A stretch of DNA of 64,000 nt from NCBI RefSeq assembly GCF_021216675.1, contig NZ_CP086120.1, positions 2,152,501 through 2,216,500 on the forward strand, read 5' to 3'. Positions 34,150 to 42,760 of this stretch are shown in pieces (position 1 is the stretch's first letter; every line of letters begins with the position of its first letter). The notes beneath the pieces are model-generated. The model saw only the letters and a program-made list of their open reading frames with translations. It did no database searches and was not told where the DNA came from. The position numbers were made by a program, and so were the translations under genes. The DNA comes from Streptomyces gobiensis. Its GTDB lineage: Bacteria > Actinomycetota > Actinomycetes > Streptomycetales > Streptomycetaceae.

Positions 34150-35286
34150 TTACGTCGTGACGCGCTCTGCCTCTGTTGCCTGCGTGGTGAACTTCCGGCG
34201 CCAGGCGAGGGATACGTAGACGAGGGCGACCAGTACCGGGACCTCGATCAGGGGGCCGACCACGCCGGAGAGGGCCTGACCTGAGGTGACGCCGAAGGTG
34301 GCGATGGCGACCGCGATGGCGAGCTCGAAGTTGTTGCCCGCTGCCGTGAACGCGAGGGTCGCGGTGCGGTCGTAGGGGATGCCGATCGCCTTGCCGAGGG
34401 CGAAGGTGCCGAACCACATCACCGCGAAGTAGACCAGCAGCGGCAGCGCGATACGGGCCACGTCCAGCGGCTGGGAGGTGATGGTGTTCCCCTGCAGGGC
34501 GAACAGGATGACGATGGTGAAGAGCAGGCCGTAGAGCGCGAACGGGCCGATCTTCGGCAGGAACTGGGACTCGTACTTCTCCCGGCCCATCGACTTCTCG
34601 CCGAGGTTCCGGGTCAGAAAACCGGCCACCAGAGGGACGCCGAGGAAGATGACGACGTTCAGGGCGATCTTCCACATGGAGATGTCGAGGTGCTCGCCGT
34701 TGCCCAGGCCCAGCCAGCCCGGCAGCAGGTCGAGGTAGAACCAGCCGAGCAGGCCGAAGGCGATGACCTGGAAGACGGAGTTCAGGGCCACCAGTACGGC
34801 GGCTGCTTCGCGGTCGCCGCAGGCGAGATCGTTCCAGATGATCACCATCGCGATGCAGCGGGCGAGGCCGACGATGATCAGGCCGGTGCGGTACTCGGGC
34901 AGATCGGGCAGGAACGTCCAGGCCAGCGCGAACATCACGGCCGGGCCCGCGACCCAGTTGATGACCAGGGAGGAGATCATCAGCTTGCGGTCGCCGGTGA
35001 CGGCGTCGAGCTTGTCGTAACGGACCTTGGCCAGCACCGGATACATCATGATCAGCAAGCCCAGCGCGATCGGCAGCGAGATGCCGCCGAGTTCGACTTT
35101 GCTGAGGATGTCGTTCAGGCCCGGGATGGCCCGCCCGAGGCCCAGCCCCAGCGCCATCGCGGCGAGGATCCAGACGGCGAGATAGCGGTCCAGGGTGGAG
35201 AGCTTGCCGACGATGCCCGCATCGTCGGCGGGGCTCTTCCCGTCGCTCTTCGCCTCCTCGGCGGCGGTGGTGTCTGTACTGGTCAC
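34150..35286 (-). CDS. arsB: ACR3-family arsenite efflux permease
   Basis: 378 residues, ten membrane spans. STLDRYLAVWILAAMALGLGLGRAIPG at the start and the signature ALNSVFQVIAFGLLGWF, with the conserved cysteine in GLARCIAMVIIWNDLACGD (about residues 148-166), identify ACR3-type arsenite exporters. It expels As(III) from the cell. GTG 35286 overlaps the ArsR stop as GTGA, so the arsR-acr3 pair is an operon. The next gene, arsO-like, is broken. Confidence 0.92.
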   Translation of the reverse strand: MTSTDTTAAEEAKSDGKSPADDAGIVGKLSTLDRYLAVWILAAMALGLGLGRAIPGLNDILSKVELGGISLPIALGLLIMMYPVLAKVRYDKLDAVTGDRKLMISSLVINWVAGPAVMFALAWTFLPDLPEYRTGLIIVGLARCIAMVIIWNDLACGDREAAAVLVALNSVFQVIAFGLLGWFYLDLLPGWLGLGNGEHLDISMWKIALNVVIFLGVPLVAGFLTRNLGEKSMGREKYESQFLPKIGPFALYGLLFTIVILFALQGNTITSQPLDVARIALPLLVYFAVMWFGTFALGKAIGIPYDRTATLAFTAAGNNFELAIAVAIATFGVTSGQALSGVVGPLIEVPVLVALVYVSLAWRRKFTTQATEAERVTT

Positions 35287-35597
35287 GGGCAGGGCCTCTT
35301 CCGTGCGGTGTCGGTGGTGGTACGTGCGGACTCGGCCAGGGCGGCGAGGGAGTCCGCGACGGATGCGATGACGTCGGGCCGTAGCTTGTAGTAGGTGAAA
35401 CGGCCGCAGGGCTCTGTCTCGACGATTCCGGCCTCGCGCAGGACGCGGAGGTGGTTGGAGAGGTTCGTCTGACGGGCGCCGGTCTCTTCGACCAGGTGCG
35501 TGGTGCACAGGGTCTCGCGGGCGAGCAGGGTCACGATCTGGAGCCTGAGCGGATCCGCGAGAACCCGGATCAGGTCAGTGTCGACTGACGTCATCAT
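35283..35597 (-). CDS. arsR: ArsR-family metalloregulator
   Basis: 104 residues, winged helix: DTDLIRVLADPLRLQIVTLLARETLCTTHLVEETGARQTNLSNHLRVLREAGIVETEPCGRFTYYKL. The classical ELCVCD metal site is absent; Cys31 and Cys64 are the visible thiols, so the arsenic site differs from the E. coli type. It should repress its own operon and arsC and be released by As(III). Start at 35597 or 35594 (two ATGs). Divergent from arsC. Confidence 0.9.
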   Translation of the reverse strand: MMTSVDTDLIRVLADPLRLQIVTLLARETLCTTHLVEETGARQTNLSNHLRVLREAGIVETEPCGRFTYYKLRPDVIASVADSLAALAESARTTTDTARKRPCP

Positions 35598-35612
35598 GGG
35601 CTGATACTGTCA

Positions 35613-35630
35613 CATCAGTGGGTGCTGATG
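35613..35630. promoter_or_regulatory. Probable ArsR operator
   Basis: CATCAG-TGGGTG-CTGATG (6-6-6 inverted repeat) in the 83-base divergent gap between arsR and arsC, 16 bases from the arsR start. Confidence 0.6.
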
Positions 35631-35680
35631 CCAGCCGCACCCTTCCGTCGTGAGACAACCGTCAGACAAGAGAGTCCCCG

Positions 35681-36094
35681 ATGTCCGAGAAGCCCTCCGT
35701 TCTGTTCGTCTGCGTCCACAACGCGGGCCGCTCCCAGATGGCCGCCGCCTGGCTGACTCAGCTGGCGGGCGACCGTATCGAGGTCCGCTCGGCGGGATCG
35801 GCCCCCGCCGACCAGATCAACCCGGCCGCGGTCGAGGCGATGAAGGAGGTCGGCATCGATATGTCGGCCGAGGTCCCCAAGGTGCTGACGGTCGACGCCG
35901 TGCAGGCCTCGGATGTCGTGATCACCATGGGCTGCGGCGACACCTGCCCGGTCTTCCCGGGCAAGCGCTATCTGGACTGGCAGCTGGACGACCCGGCCGG
36001 TCAGGGCGTGGCGGCGGTGCGCCCGATCCGCGATGAGATCAAGTCCCGCATCGAAGGGCTGATCGCCGAGATCGACCAGGAAGCCCGCCGGTAA
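35681..36094 (+). CDS. arsC: Arsenate reductase, low-molecular-weight phosphatase type
   Basis: 137 residues. The P-loop CVHNAGRS (Cys11-x5-Arg17) and the pair Cys85 and Cys89 (MGCGDTCPVFPGKRYLDW) are the three redox cysteines of the thioredoxin- or mycothiol-coupled ArsC family. It reduces As(V) to As(III) for export by the adjacent ACR3 pump. Its 3' end overlaps the convergent quinone reductase frame by 56 bases. Confidence 0.93.
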   Translation: MSEKPSVLFVCVHNAGRSQMAAAWLTQLAGDRIEVRSAGSAPADQINPAAVEAMKEVGIDMSAEVPKVLTVDAVQASDVVITMGCGDTCPVFPGKRYLDWQLDDPAGQGVAAVRPIRDEIKSRIEGLIAEIDQEARR

Positions 36095-36899
36095 GCGGCG
36101 TCCGCACCGTCACGCAATGGATTCCTACGCCCGTGCGGCCCGGCGCGATGTGGGGGCGTAGGGCGAGGGTCTCATCGTAGTCGCTGTAGTCGCTGTAGTC
36201 GCTGTAGTCGCTGCCCTGCTCGTAGCGGTAGGGCAGCGGCTCCGTGGTTTCCAGTGCACGCAGCCGTTCGCGTAGCGCCGCAGCGTACTTCCTGTAGTCC
36301 GCGTCCGTCAGGCGATCCGCCCCGTACACCGCGAACGGCGGCAGTGCGGACATCCCGGTGTACCAGAACGTCCCGTGCAGCAACGGGAACAGCACCTCCT
36401 CCAGCTGGCCATGGATACCGCGTGGGCCGAAGCTCGACTCGCGTGCGCCGACCGATGTGATGACCAGCGCGCGCCTTCCGGCCAGCCCGCCGTCTCCGTA
36501 GCGCAGGGTGCGGCCGTTCGCGTCCTTGATGCCGAAGGCAAAGCCCTGCACCAGTACGCGGTCGAACCAGCCCTTGAGGATGGCGGGTGGCCCGAACCAC
36601 CACAGCGGGAACTGGAAGACCAGAGTGTCGGCCCAATCGATCTTCTCCTGCTCGGCCAGGATGTCGTCGCTGAGCTTCCCTTCCGTGTAGGCGCGCTCCT
36701 GCTCCCCGCCGATGAACAGGCGGTCGCGGGACTCGCGTCGGAAGTCGGCGGTGTCCACGACCGGCTGCCATCCCATGGCGTAGAGGTCCGACACCTGATG
36801 CTTGTGCCCGAGCTCTGACAGCTGGCGCAGACCTTCGGACATCAGCGAACCGTTCAGGGAGCGCTGCTCGGGGTGGGCGAAAATCCATAGCACCTTCAT
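36039..36899 (-). CDS. NAD(P)H:quinone oxidoreductase-like flavodoxin-fold protein
   Basis: 286 residues. VLWIFAHPEQRSLNGSLM at the start, DTLVFQFPLWWFGPPAILKGWFDRVL near 90-115 and RALVITSVGARESSFGPRGIHG near 141-162 match the NQO1/MdaB-like FMN/FAD flavodoxin fold. Two-electron quinone reduction is likely. Residues near 230-241 (SDYSDYSDYSDY) come from a 9-base DNA repeat, and the tail of about 35 residues after LRPHIAPGRTG runs into the convergent arsC gene, suggesting that the original stop has been lost. Divergent from the GlxA-type regulator. Confidence 0.82.
   Translation of the reverse strand: MKVLWIFAHPEQRSLNGSLMSEGLRQLSELGHKHQVSDLYAMGWQPVVDTADFRRESRDRLFIGGEQERAYTEGKLSDDILAEQEKIDWADTLVFQFPLWWFGPPAILKGWFDRVLVQGFAFGIKDANGRTLRYGDGGLAGRRALVITSVGARESSFGPRGIHGQLEEVLFPLLHGTFWYTGMSALPPFAVYGADRLTDADYRKYAAALRERLRALETTEPLPYRYEQGSDYSDYSDYSDYDETLALRPHIAPGRTGVGIHCVTVRTPLTGGLPGRSRRSALRCGT
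36177..36212. repeat. Four tandem 9-mers inside the quinone reductase gene
   Basis: GTAGTCGCT repeated four times exactly; encodes the SDY-SDY-SDY-SDY stretch on the minus strand. Confidence 0.9.
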
Positions 36900-36970
36900 G
36901 TGCCCGATCCTGCGTGCCCATCGTCGTCAAGACGAGTGGCCAGAATGCCAATGTGTGGAAGGATCTGGCC

Positions 36971-37954
36971 ATGAGCGTCTTTACGCACCCCGGTCGGCAC
37001 CGGGTGGCCGTGCTGGTCCGGCACGGGCTGATGCCGATGGAGCTGGGCCTGGTGCACCAGCTGTTCGGCCAGGCGCGGTCGGCCGCTGGGGAGCCGCTGT
37101 ACACGGTTGTGACCTGCACGCTCAGTCCCGGAGCGGTCCGTACGGACGCCGACTTCCCGGTCCATGTCGGGCATGGTCCGGAGGTCCTGGGAGAGGCCGA
37201 TACCGTGATCGTCCCGGCCTCCCATGAGTTCGATGAGACGGAGACGGAGGGGCGGCTGCCTGCTCCGCTGGTCGAGGCCTTCGCCCGGATCCGGTCCGGG
37301 GCGCGAATCGCCTCCATCTGCACCGGCGCCTTCGTGCTGGCCGCCGCCGGGCTGCTGAGTGGTCGCCGGGCGACCACTCACTGGAAGTCCGCCGAGCACT
37401 TCCAGCGGCTGTACCCGGATGTTGAGCTCGTCCCGGATGTCCTCTACGCCGACGAGGGTGATGTCCTCACCTCGGCCGGGGAAGCCTCCGGGATCGATCT
37501 GTGCCTGCATATGATCCGCCGCGACCATGGCTCGGCGGTGGCCAACGAGGTGGCCCGCGCCACGGTTGTGCCGCCGCACCGTGACGGTGGCCAGGCCCAG
37601 TTCATCCGGCGGCCCGTTCCCGAGCCGGGGATCTCCTCCACGGGCGCGGCCCGGGCGTGGGCGCTTGAGCACCTCGCCGGGCCCGTCACCCTTGGGGAAC
37701 TCGCCGCACGGGAGTCCATGAGCGTACGGACCTTCAACCGGCGCTTCCGGGAGGAGGTCGGGCTTACGCCGATGCAGTGGCTGACGCAGCAGCGTATCGA
37801 GCGGGCCCGGGAGTTGCTGGAATCCAGCGATCTGCCGATCGACCGGGTTGCGGGGGAGGCGGGGTTTGGGACGGCTGCGTCGCTGCGGCAGCATATGCAG
37901 GCGGCGATTGGGGTTTCTCCGAGTGCGTATCGCCGAACGTTTCGTCCGGCGTGA
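36971..37954 (+). CDS. GlxA-type AraC-family transcriptional regulator
   Basis: 327 residues from ATG 36971. N-terminal DJ-1/PfpI-like domain (HRVAVLVRHGLMPMELGLVHQLF; nucleophile-elbow-like ARIASICTGAFVLAAAGLL near 120) and C-terminal AraC double helix-turn-helix (AARESMSVRTFNRRFREEVGLTPMQWL and AGEAGFGTAASLRQHM). It probably senses a small molecule or oxidative signal and controls the divergent quinone reductase 71 bases away. An upstream in-frame start at 36914 is less likely. Confidence 0.85.
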   Translation: MSVFTHPGRHRVAVLVRHGLMPMELGLVHQLFGQARSAAGEPLYTVVTCTLSPGAVRTDADFPVHVGHGPEVLGEADTVIVPASHEFDETETEGRLPAPLVEAFARIRSGARIASICTGAFVLAAAGLLSGRRATTHWKSAEHFQRLYPDVELVPDVLYADEGDVLTSAGEASGIDLCLHMIRRDHGSAVANEVARATVVPPHRDGGQAQFIRRPVPEPGISSTGAARAWALEHLAGPVTLGELAARESMSVRTFNRRFREEVGLTPMQWLTQQRIERARELLESSDLPIDRVAGEAGFGTAASLRQHMQAAIGVSPSAYRRTFRPA

Positions 37955-37960
37955 GGATTC

Positions 37961-38116
37961 CCCCTATACCCTCCCCTTCCCGGAAACCGGGGCTTGCGCC
38001 CCGGGCCCCGGGGTTGGCCCGGTGGGGGCCGGTGGCCGGGTGTTGTGCCCACCCTCCCCCAGCTACCGCTGGGAGGTGCCCCCACGCCCCTCGGGCGGAC
38101 CGAGTGCCCACAACAC
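37961..38116. repeat. Dispersed palindromic intergenic repeat, copy 4
   Basis: CTCCCCTTCCCGGAAACCGGGGCTTGCGCCCCGG then GTGTTGTGCCCACC ... CGAGTGCCCACAACAC, filling the gap between the convergent GlxA-type and alcohol dehydrogenase genes. It also contains CCCCCAGCTACCGCTGGGAGG, a short hairpin. Confidence 0.7.
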
Positions 38117-38118
38117 AG

Positions 38119-39183
38119 TCAGAAGGTGAGTACGGCGCGGGCCACCCGGCCCTGGCGGGCTTCGGCTGTGGCCTTGGGGAAGTCTTCGATGGGGTAGGTC
38201 TGGGTGACCAGTTCGTCGAGGAGCAGGTGGCCCTCTCGGTAGAGGTTCGCGTAGAGGGTGATGTCGCGCTGGGGGCGGGCGGAGCCGTAGCGGCAGCCGA
38301 GGATGGACTTGTCCAGGTAGAGGGTGGAGACCTGGAAGGACGCCTCGGCGCTGGCGGGTGGGACGCCCAGGAGGATGGCTTGGCCGTGGCGGTCGAGGAG
38401 GTCGATGGCCTGGCGGATGAGGGCGGGGCTGCCGACGCATTCGAAGGCGTGGTCGGCGCCGGAGGGCAGGATGTCCCGGACGGCGGAAGTGGCGGCGGAG
38501 GGCAGGAAGTGGGTCGCGCCGAACTGGCGGGCCAGGGGTTCCTTGGCCGGGTTGGTGTCGACGGCGACGATGGGGGCGGCTCCGGCGAGCCGGGCGCCCT
38601 GGAGAACGTTGAGGCCGATGCCGCCCGTGCCGATGACGACGACCGACTCACCCCGGTCGACCCTGGCGCGGTTGAGTACGGCGCCGACGCCGGTGAGTAC
38701 GCCGCAGCCGATGAGCGCGGCGGAGGTGAAGGGGAGGTCGGTGGGGATCTTCACCGCCTGGACGGCCTTGACGAGGGTGCGTTCGGCGAAGGCGGAGTTG
38801 GAGGCGAAGTTGTAGAGCTTGGTGCCGTCGCCTTTGCGGGAAAAGGGCTGGGTGGGGCGGCCGATGGCCTTGCGGCACATGGTTGGGCGGCCTCGGTCGC
38901 AGTCGGGGCAGGTGCCGCAGTTGGCGAGGGTGGACAGGGCCACATGGTCGCCCGGTACGACGTGGGTCACGCCGGGGCCGGTTGACTCGACGACGCCCGC
39001 GCCTTCGTGGCCAAGGACCACGGGGGGCGGGAAGGGGATCGTGCCGTCGATGACGGAAAGGTCGCTGTGGCACAGGCCGGCGGCCCGGATGCTGACCAGG
39101 ACCTCGCCGGGGGCTGGGGCGCGTAGCTCCAGGTCATTGACGACCTGGGGGTGTTTGCCGTCGAAGATTACGCCTCTCATCAC
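38119..39183 (-). CDS. Zinc-dependent alcohol dehydrogenase
   Basis: 354 residues, MDR superfamily. Catalytic zinc ligands in GLCHSD (Cys38) and GHEGAG (His59-Glu60); four structural zinc cysteines in CGTCPDCDRGRPTMC (about 89-103); cofactor loop GTGGIGLN near 190. It resembles class III/MSH- or NAD-linked alcohol dehydrogenases. It should oxidise an alcohol to an aldehyde that the adjacent aldehyde dehydrogenase turns into an acid. Last gene of the SDR-ACAD-ALDH-ADH operon, 7 bases after the ALDH stop. Confidence 0.88.
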   Translation of the reverse strand: MMRGVIFDGKHPQVVNDLELRAPAPGEVLVSIRAAGLCHSDLSVIDGTIPFPPPVVLGHEGAGVVESTGPGVTHVVPGDHVALSTLANCGTCPDCDRGRPTMCRKAIGRPTQPFSRKGDGTKLYNFASNSAFAERTLVKAVQAVKIPTDLPFTSAALIGCGVLTGVGAVLNRARVDRGESVVVIGTGGIGLNVLQGARLAGAAPIVAVDTNPAKEPLARQFGATHFLPSAATSAVRDILPSGADHAFECVGSPALIRQAIDLLDRHGQAILLGVPPASAEASFQVSTLYLDKSILGCRYGSARPQRDITLYANLYREGHLLLDELVTQTYPIEDFPKATAEARQGRVARAVLTF

Positions 39184-39190
39184 CGCTCCT

Positions 39191-40633
39191 TCAGGATGGC
39201 CAGACGATGGACTGGAGCTCGCTGTAGGCGTGCAGGCTGAACGAGCCGCCGTCGCGGCCGATGCCGGACTCCTTGAAGCCGCCGAAGGGGGTTTCCGGGT
39301 GGCGCTGCAGGGTGTTGATGCCGATGTTTCCGCTGCGCAGGCGGGCAGCGAAGGCCCAGGCGTGGGCGGTGTCGGAGCTGAAGACGTAGTCGTAGAGGCC
39401 GTAAGGGGTGTTGTTGGCGATGCGGGTGGCGTCGTCCTCGTCGGTGTAGGGGATGGCTACGACTACCGGGCCGAACAGCTCCTCCTGGGCGACGGTCATC
39501 TCGGGGGTGACGTCGGTGATGAGGGTGGCCGGGACGTAGTAGCCGGGCTTGAGGTCAGGGCGTTCGCCGCCAACGGCGATCCGGGCGCCCTGGTCGCGGG
39601 CGCCCGCGATATACGCCTCGACGCGGTCGCGCTGGGCGGCCGTGATCAGGGGGCCGACGGTCTCGCCGGTGGGCAGGGAGGCTGCGTACCGGGTGAGGGC
39701 GGTGACGATCTCGTCGTAGCGGGCGGTGGGGATGAGGACGCGGGTGGGTGCGGTGCAGATCTGGCCGCTGTGGAAGGCCCAGGTGGAGGCGGCGGCGCCC
39801 AGGGCGGCCTGGACGGCTCGCTCGTCGGCGTCGTCCAGGATGATGGCCGCGCCCTTGCCGCCGAGCTCCATCAGGGTGCGCTTCATGGTGCGTCCGGCCG
39901 CCTCGGCGATACGTTTGCCGACCGCCGTGGAGCCGGTGAAGCTGATCATGTCGATCCCGGGGTGTGCGACCAGGGCTTCGCCGGGGGCGGCGCCGGAGCC
40001 GGTGATGACGTTGAAGACGCCGTCGGGGAGCCCGGCTTCCTGGAGTATCGGGCCCAGCTCCAGGGTGGCCAGGGGGTCCTGTGGAGCGGGCTTGCAGACG
40101 ACCGTATTGCCCATGGCGAGGGCGGGGGCGACCTTGCCCGCGAGGTTCACCACGGGGAAGTTGTAGGAGGTGATGCAGCCGACGACGCCAACGGGGCGGC
40201 GTACCGCGGCGGCGCCGATCAGCCCGCCGGGGGCGAGCGCGCTGGCCCGCACGGGCTGTGGGGCGAGCGGGATGGTGTCGGGCTCGACGCGGGCGTAGCG
40301 CCGGAAGCGGTCGATGGCGGGCGGCAGTTGCATCCCGGCGGCCACCTTCCGCGTCGCGCCGGTCTCGGCCTGGATGAGCGGGACCAGGTCCGGGGCACGT
40401 TCGGCGAGCAGTTCGGCTATGCGGTCGAGGATGGCCGCTCTTTTACGGGGGTCGGTGCGGGACCAGTCGTCGTAGGCGGTACGTGCGGCGCGTACGGCGG
40501 CGTCCACGTCGGCCGGGCTCGCCTCGGGTGCCTGCCCGACCGGCTCTTCGGTGGCGGGGTTGGTGATCTGGTAGTGGCCGCCTTCGGGGGTGTGCCGGTC
40601 TCCGTTGATCCAGTGCTGCTGGCGAGTGGTCAT
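39191..40633 (-). CDS. Aldehyde dehydrogenase
   Basis: 480 residues, NAD(P)-dependent ALDH. The segments SYNFPVVNLAGKVAPALAMGNTVVCKPAPQ near 155-185, FTGSTAVGKRIAE near 232-244, catalytic Glu in MELGGKGAAI near 255 and Cys in HSGQICTAPTR near 288 are all intact, as is the C-terminal PFGGFKESGIGRDGG. It oxidises an aldehyde to a carboxylic acid. The start overlaps the upstream ACAD stop (ATGA). Confidence 0.92.
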   Translation of the reverse strand: MTTRQQHWINGDRHTPEGGHYQITNPATEEPVGQAPEASPADVDAAVRAARTAYDDWSRTDPRKRAAILDRIAELLAERAPDLVPLIQAETGATRKVAAGMQLPPAIDRFRRYARVEPDTIPLAPQPVRASALAPGGLIGAAAVRRPVGVVGCITSYNFPVVNLAGKVAPALAMGNTVVCKPAPQDPLATLELGPILQEAGLPDGVFNVITGSGAAPGEALVAHPGIDMISFTGSTAVGKRIAEAAGRTMKRTLMELGGKGAAIILDDADERAVQAALGAAASTWAFHSGQICTAPTRVLIPTARYDEIVTALTRYAASLPTGETVGPLITAAQRDRVEAYIAGARDQGARIAVGGERPDLKPGYYVPATLITDVTPEMTVAQEELFGPVVVAIPYTDEDDATRIANNTPYGLYDYVFSSDTAHAWAFAARLRSGNIGINTLQRHPETPFGGFKESGIGRDGGSFSLHAYSELQSIVWPS

Positions 40634-41772
40634 GGGTGTGGCTCCCTGGGCAGGCCCAGCACCCGCTGGGCGATGATCTCGCGCTGAATCTCGTCCGAGC
40701 CGCCGTAGACGGTGTCGGCGCGGGTGAAGAGGAAGAGGCGCTGGAGTGGGTCCAGTACGTAGGGCTGTTCCGGCGTCCAGTCCTGGGGGCCGACGCTCGC
40801 AGCGGGCCCGCGCACCAGCATCGCCAGCTCACCCAGCCGCTGGTGCCAGCCGCCCCAGAGCAGCTTGGCCACGCTTGGCGCGCCGGGATCGTCCGTGCTG
40901 CCCAGCGTGCGGAGGGCGTTCCAGCGCATGGCCTTGAGCTCGGCCCACTGGGTGATGAGCCGTTCCCGTATCAGGGGGTCGTGGGCGGGGGCGAGGCGTA
41001 TGACTTCGTCCAGCTCCGCGGCGAAGCCGATCTGCTGGGCGAGCGTGGACACACCGCGCTCCAGCGCCAGGAGTCCCATGGCGACGCGCCAGCCGTTGCC
41101 CTCGCCACCGACGCAGTGCGCGGTGTCAGCGGTCGCGCCGTCAAAGAAAACCTCGTTGAAGTCGGCCTCCCCCGACATCTGCCGGATGGGGCGGATATCG
41201 ATAAGGCCTGGCTGCTCCATCGGGACGAGCAGGAATGAGAGTCCGTGGTGCCGCCGCGATCCCTCTTCCGTACGGGCCAGGACGAAGCACCAGTCGGCTT
41301 CGCGGGCGAGGGAGGTCCAGATCTTCTGGCCGGTGATGCGGTACGTATCGCCGTCCCGGACGGCGGCGGTCCGTATCCCGGCGAGGTCGGAGCCCGCGCC
41401 GGGTTCGCTGTAGCCCTGGCACCAGAGCTCTTCGCCGCGTGCGATGGGTGGGAGAAACCGGTCGCGCTGGTGTGGGTCGCCGAATTCGATCAGCGTGGGC
41501 GCCAGCAGGTTCTCCCCGATATGCCCCATCCGCGCCGGGGCTCCGGCGCGGGCGTACTCCTCGGCCCATACGACCTGTTGGAGGAGCGTCGCGGCGCGGT
41601 TGCCGTAGGTGCCGTACGTACGGTCCCAGCCGATACCGATCCAGCCGCCGCGGCCCAACTCCCGCTCCCAGGAGTGGGGATCGGCTCCCTGCGGCGGCAC
41701 CCGGTGCTCAGCGAGCCAGCTGCGGGCTTCCGCGCGGAAGGCCTCGTCCTGCGGTCCGAAGCTGAAGTCCAC
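40630..41772 (-). CDS. Acyl-CoA dehydrogenase family protein
   Basis: 380 residues: FSFGPQDEAFRAEARSWLAEH at the start, CQGYSEPGAGSDLAGIRTAAVRDGDTYRITGQKIWTS (about 119-155), and the C-terminal FLFTRADTVYGGSDEIQREIIAQRVLGLPREP. This is the larger FadE type used in actinobacterial steroid or branched-acid oxidation. It makes an enoyl-CoA with FAD. Unlike the 44947/45848 pair it has no adjacent partner subunit. Middle gene of the four-gene operon; begins 6 bases after the SDR stop. Confidence 0.9.
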   Translation of the reverse strand: MDFSFGPQDEAFRAEARSWLAEHRVPPQGADPHSWERELGRGGWIGIGWDRTYGTYGNRAATLLQQVVWAEEYARAGAPARMGHIGENLLAPTLIEFGDPHQRDRFLPPIARGEELWCQGYSEPGAGSDLAGIRTAAVRDGDTYRITGQKIWTSLAREADWCFVLARTEEGSRRHHGLSFLLVPMEQPGLIDIRPIRQMSGEADFNEVFFDGATADTAHCVGGEGNGWRVAMGLLALERGVSTLAQQIGFAAELDEVIRLAPAHDPLIRERLITQWAELKAMRWNALRTLGSTDDPGAPSVAKLLWGGWHQRLGELAMLVRGPAASVGPQDWTPEQPYVLDPLQRLFLFTRADTVYGGSDEIQREIIAQRVLGLPREPHP

Positions 41773-41778
41773 GGCCGC

Positions 41779-42660
41779 CTACTCCGCGGTGGACCGCAGC
41801 TGTGCGAGCAGCGGCATCGGGTCGGCGCCGACCGACCCAGGCAGACAGTCGGCGATCCGCTCGGGCGTCCACGCGCCATCGGCGTACGCGGCGCGCAGTT
41901 CCCGTGGCTGCGCCCAGACCGCGATCTTCGGCCCGGCCACGGTGTACACCTGACCGGTGATCTCCTCTGACCGGGCATGGTCGGAGAGCAGATAGACAAC
42001 GAGCGCGGCGACGTCCTCCGGGTCGCCGATCTCCTTCAGCTCCGTGGGGACATTGGCGGACATCCGGGTCCGGGCAACCGGCGCCACGCAGTTCGCCGTT
42101 ACGCCGTACTTGTGCAGACCCAGCGCCGCGCTCCGTACCAGCGAGATGATGCCGCCCTTCGCGGCGGCGTAGTTCGCCTGGGAGAAGCTCCCCTGGTGGT
42201 TGCCGCTCGTAAAGCCGATGAGCGTGCCGGACTTCTGCCTGCGCATCACCGCCGAGGCTGCCCGGAAGACCGTGAACGTGCCCTTCAGATGAGTGGCGAC
42301 AACGGGGTCCCACTCCTCCTCCGTCATATTGAAGAGCATCCGCTCCCGCAGAATCCCGGCCACGCAGACGACCCCGTCGATCCGCCCGTACTCAGTCAGC
42401 GCGGTGTCCACGATCCGCTGCCCACCGGCCATGGTGGAGACATCGTCGGCGACGGCGACCGCCTCCCCGCCCGCCGCGACGATTTCCTTGACCACGCCGG
42501 CCGCGATCTCGCTGGTTGGCTCGCTGCCGTCGACCGACACCCCGTAGTCATTGACGACCACCTTCGCCCCGGCCTGCGCGCAGCCCAGCGCCACCGCCCG
42601 GCCGATGCCGCGCCCGGCTCCGGTGATGGCGACCACCTTGCCGGCCAAGAAGTTCCCCAC
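41779..42660 (-). CDS. SDR-family dehydrogenase, HSD17B4/MFE-2-like
   Basis: 293 residues. TGAGRGIG at 13-20, and catalytic Tyr164 and Lys168 (YAAAKGG). The early insertion VVVNDYGVSVDGSEPTSE near 34-51 is typical of the beta-oxidation hydroxyacyl-CoA dehydrogenase branch (peroxisomal MFE-2-like). It probably oxidises a 3-hydroxyacyl-CoA to 3-ketoacyl-CoA. First gene of the SDR-ACAD-ALDH-ADH operon; an operator (site 8) lies 22 bases upstream. Confidence 0.88.
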   Translation of the reverse strand: MGNFLAGKVVAITGAGRGIGRAVALGCAQAGAKVVVNDYGVSVDGSEPTSEIAAGVVKEIVAAGGEAVAVADDVSTMAGGQRIVDTALTEYGRIDGVVCVAGILRERMLFNMTEEEWDPVVATHLKGTFTVFRAASAVMRRQKSGTLIGFTSGNHQGSFSQANYAAAKGGIISLVRSAALGLHKYGVTANCVAPVARTRMSANVPTELKEIGDPEDVAALVVYLLSDHARSEEITGQVYTVAGPKIAVWAQPRELRAAYADGAWTPERIADCLPGSVGADPMPLLAQLRSTAE

Positions 42661-42682
42661 GGCGCGCCCCTTCCCATCTTTT

Positions 42683-42697
42683 CTGACGGACCGTTAG
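42683..42697. promoter_or_regulatory. Operator-like palindrome CTGAC-GGACC-GTTAG (site 8)
   Basis: 9 of 10 arm bases match. Divergent gap: 22 bases from the SDR start (42660) and 63 from the cyclase start (42761). Confidence 0.75.
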
Positions 42698-42760
42698 ATT
42701 TTTGAGCACACGCGAGCCGAACACAAGCCCCATAAGCGGGTCACTTGGAGGAGGAGCCGT

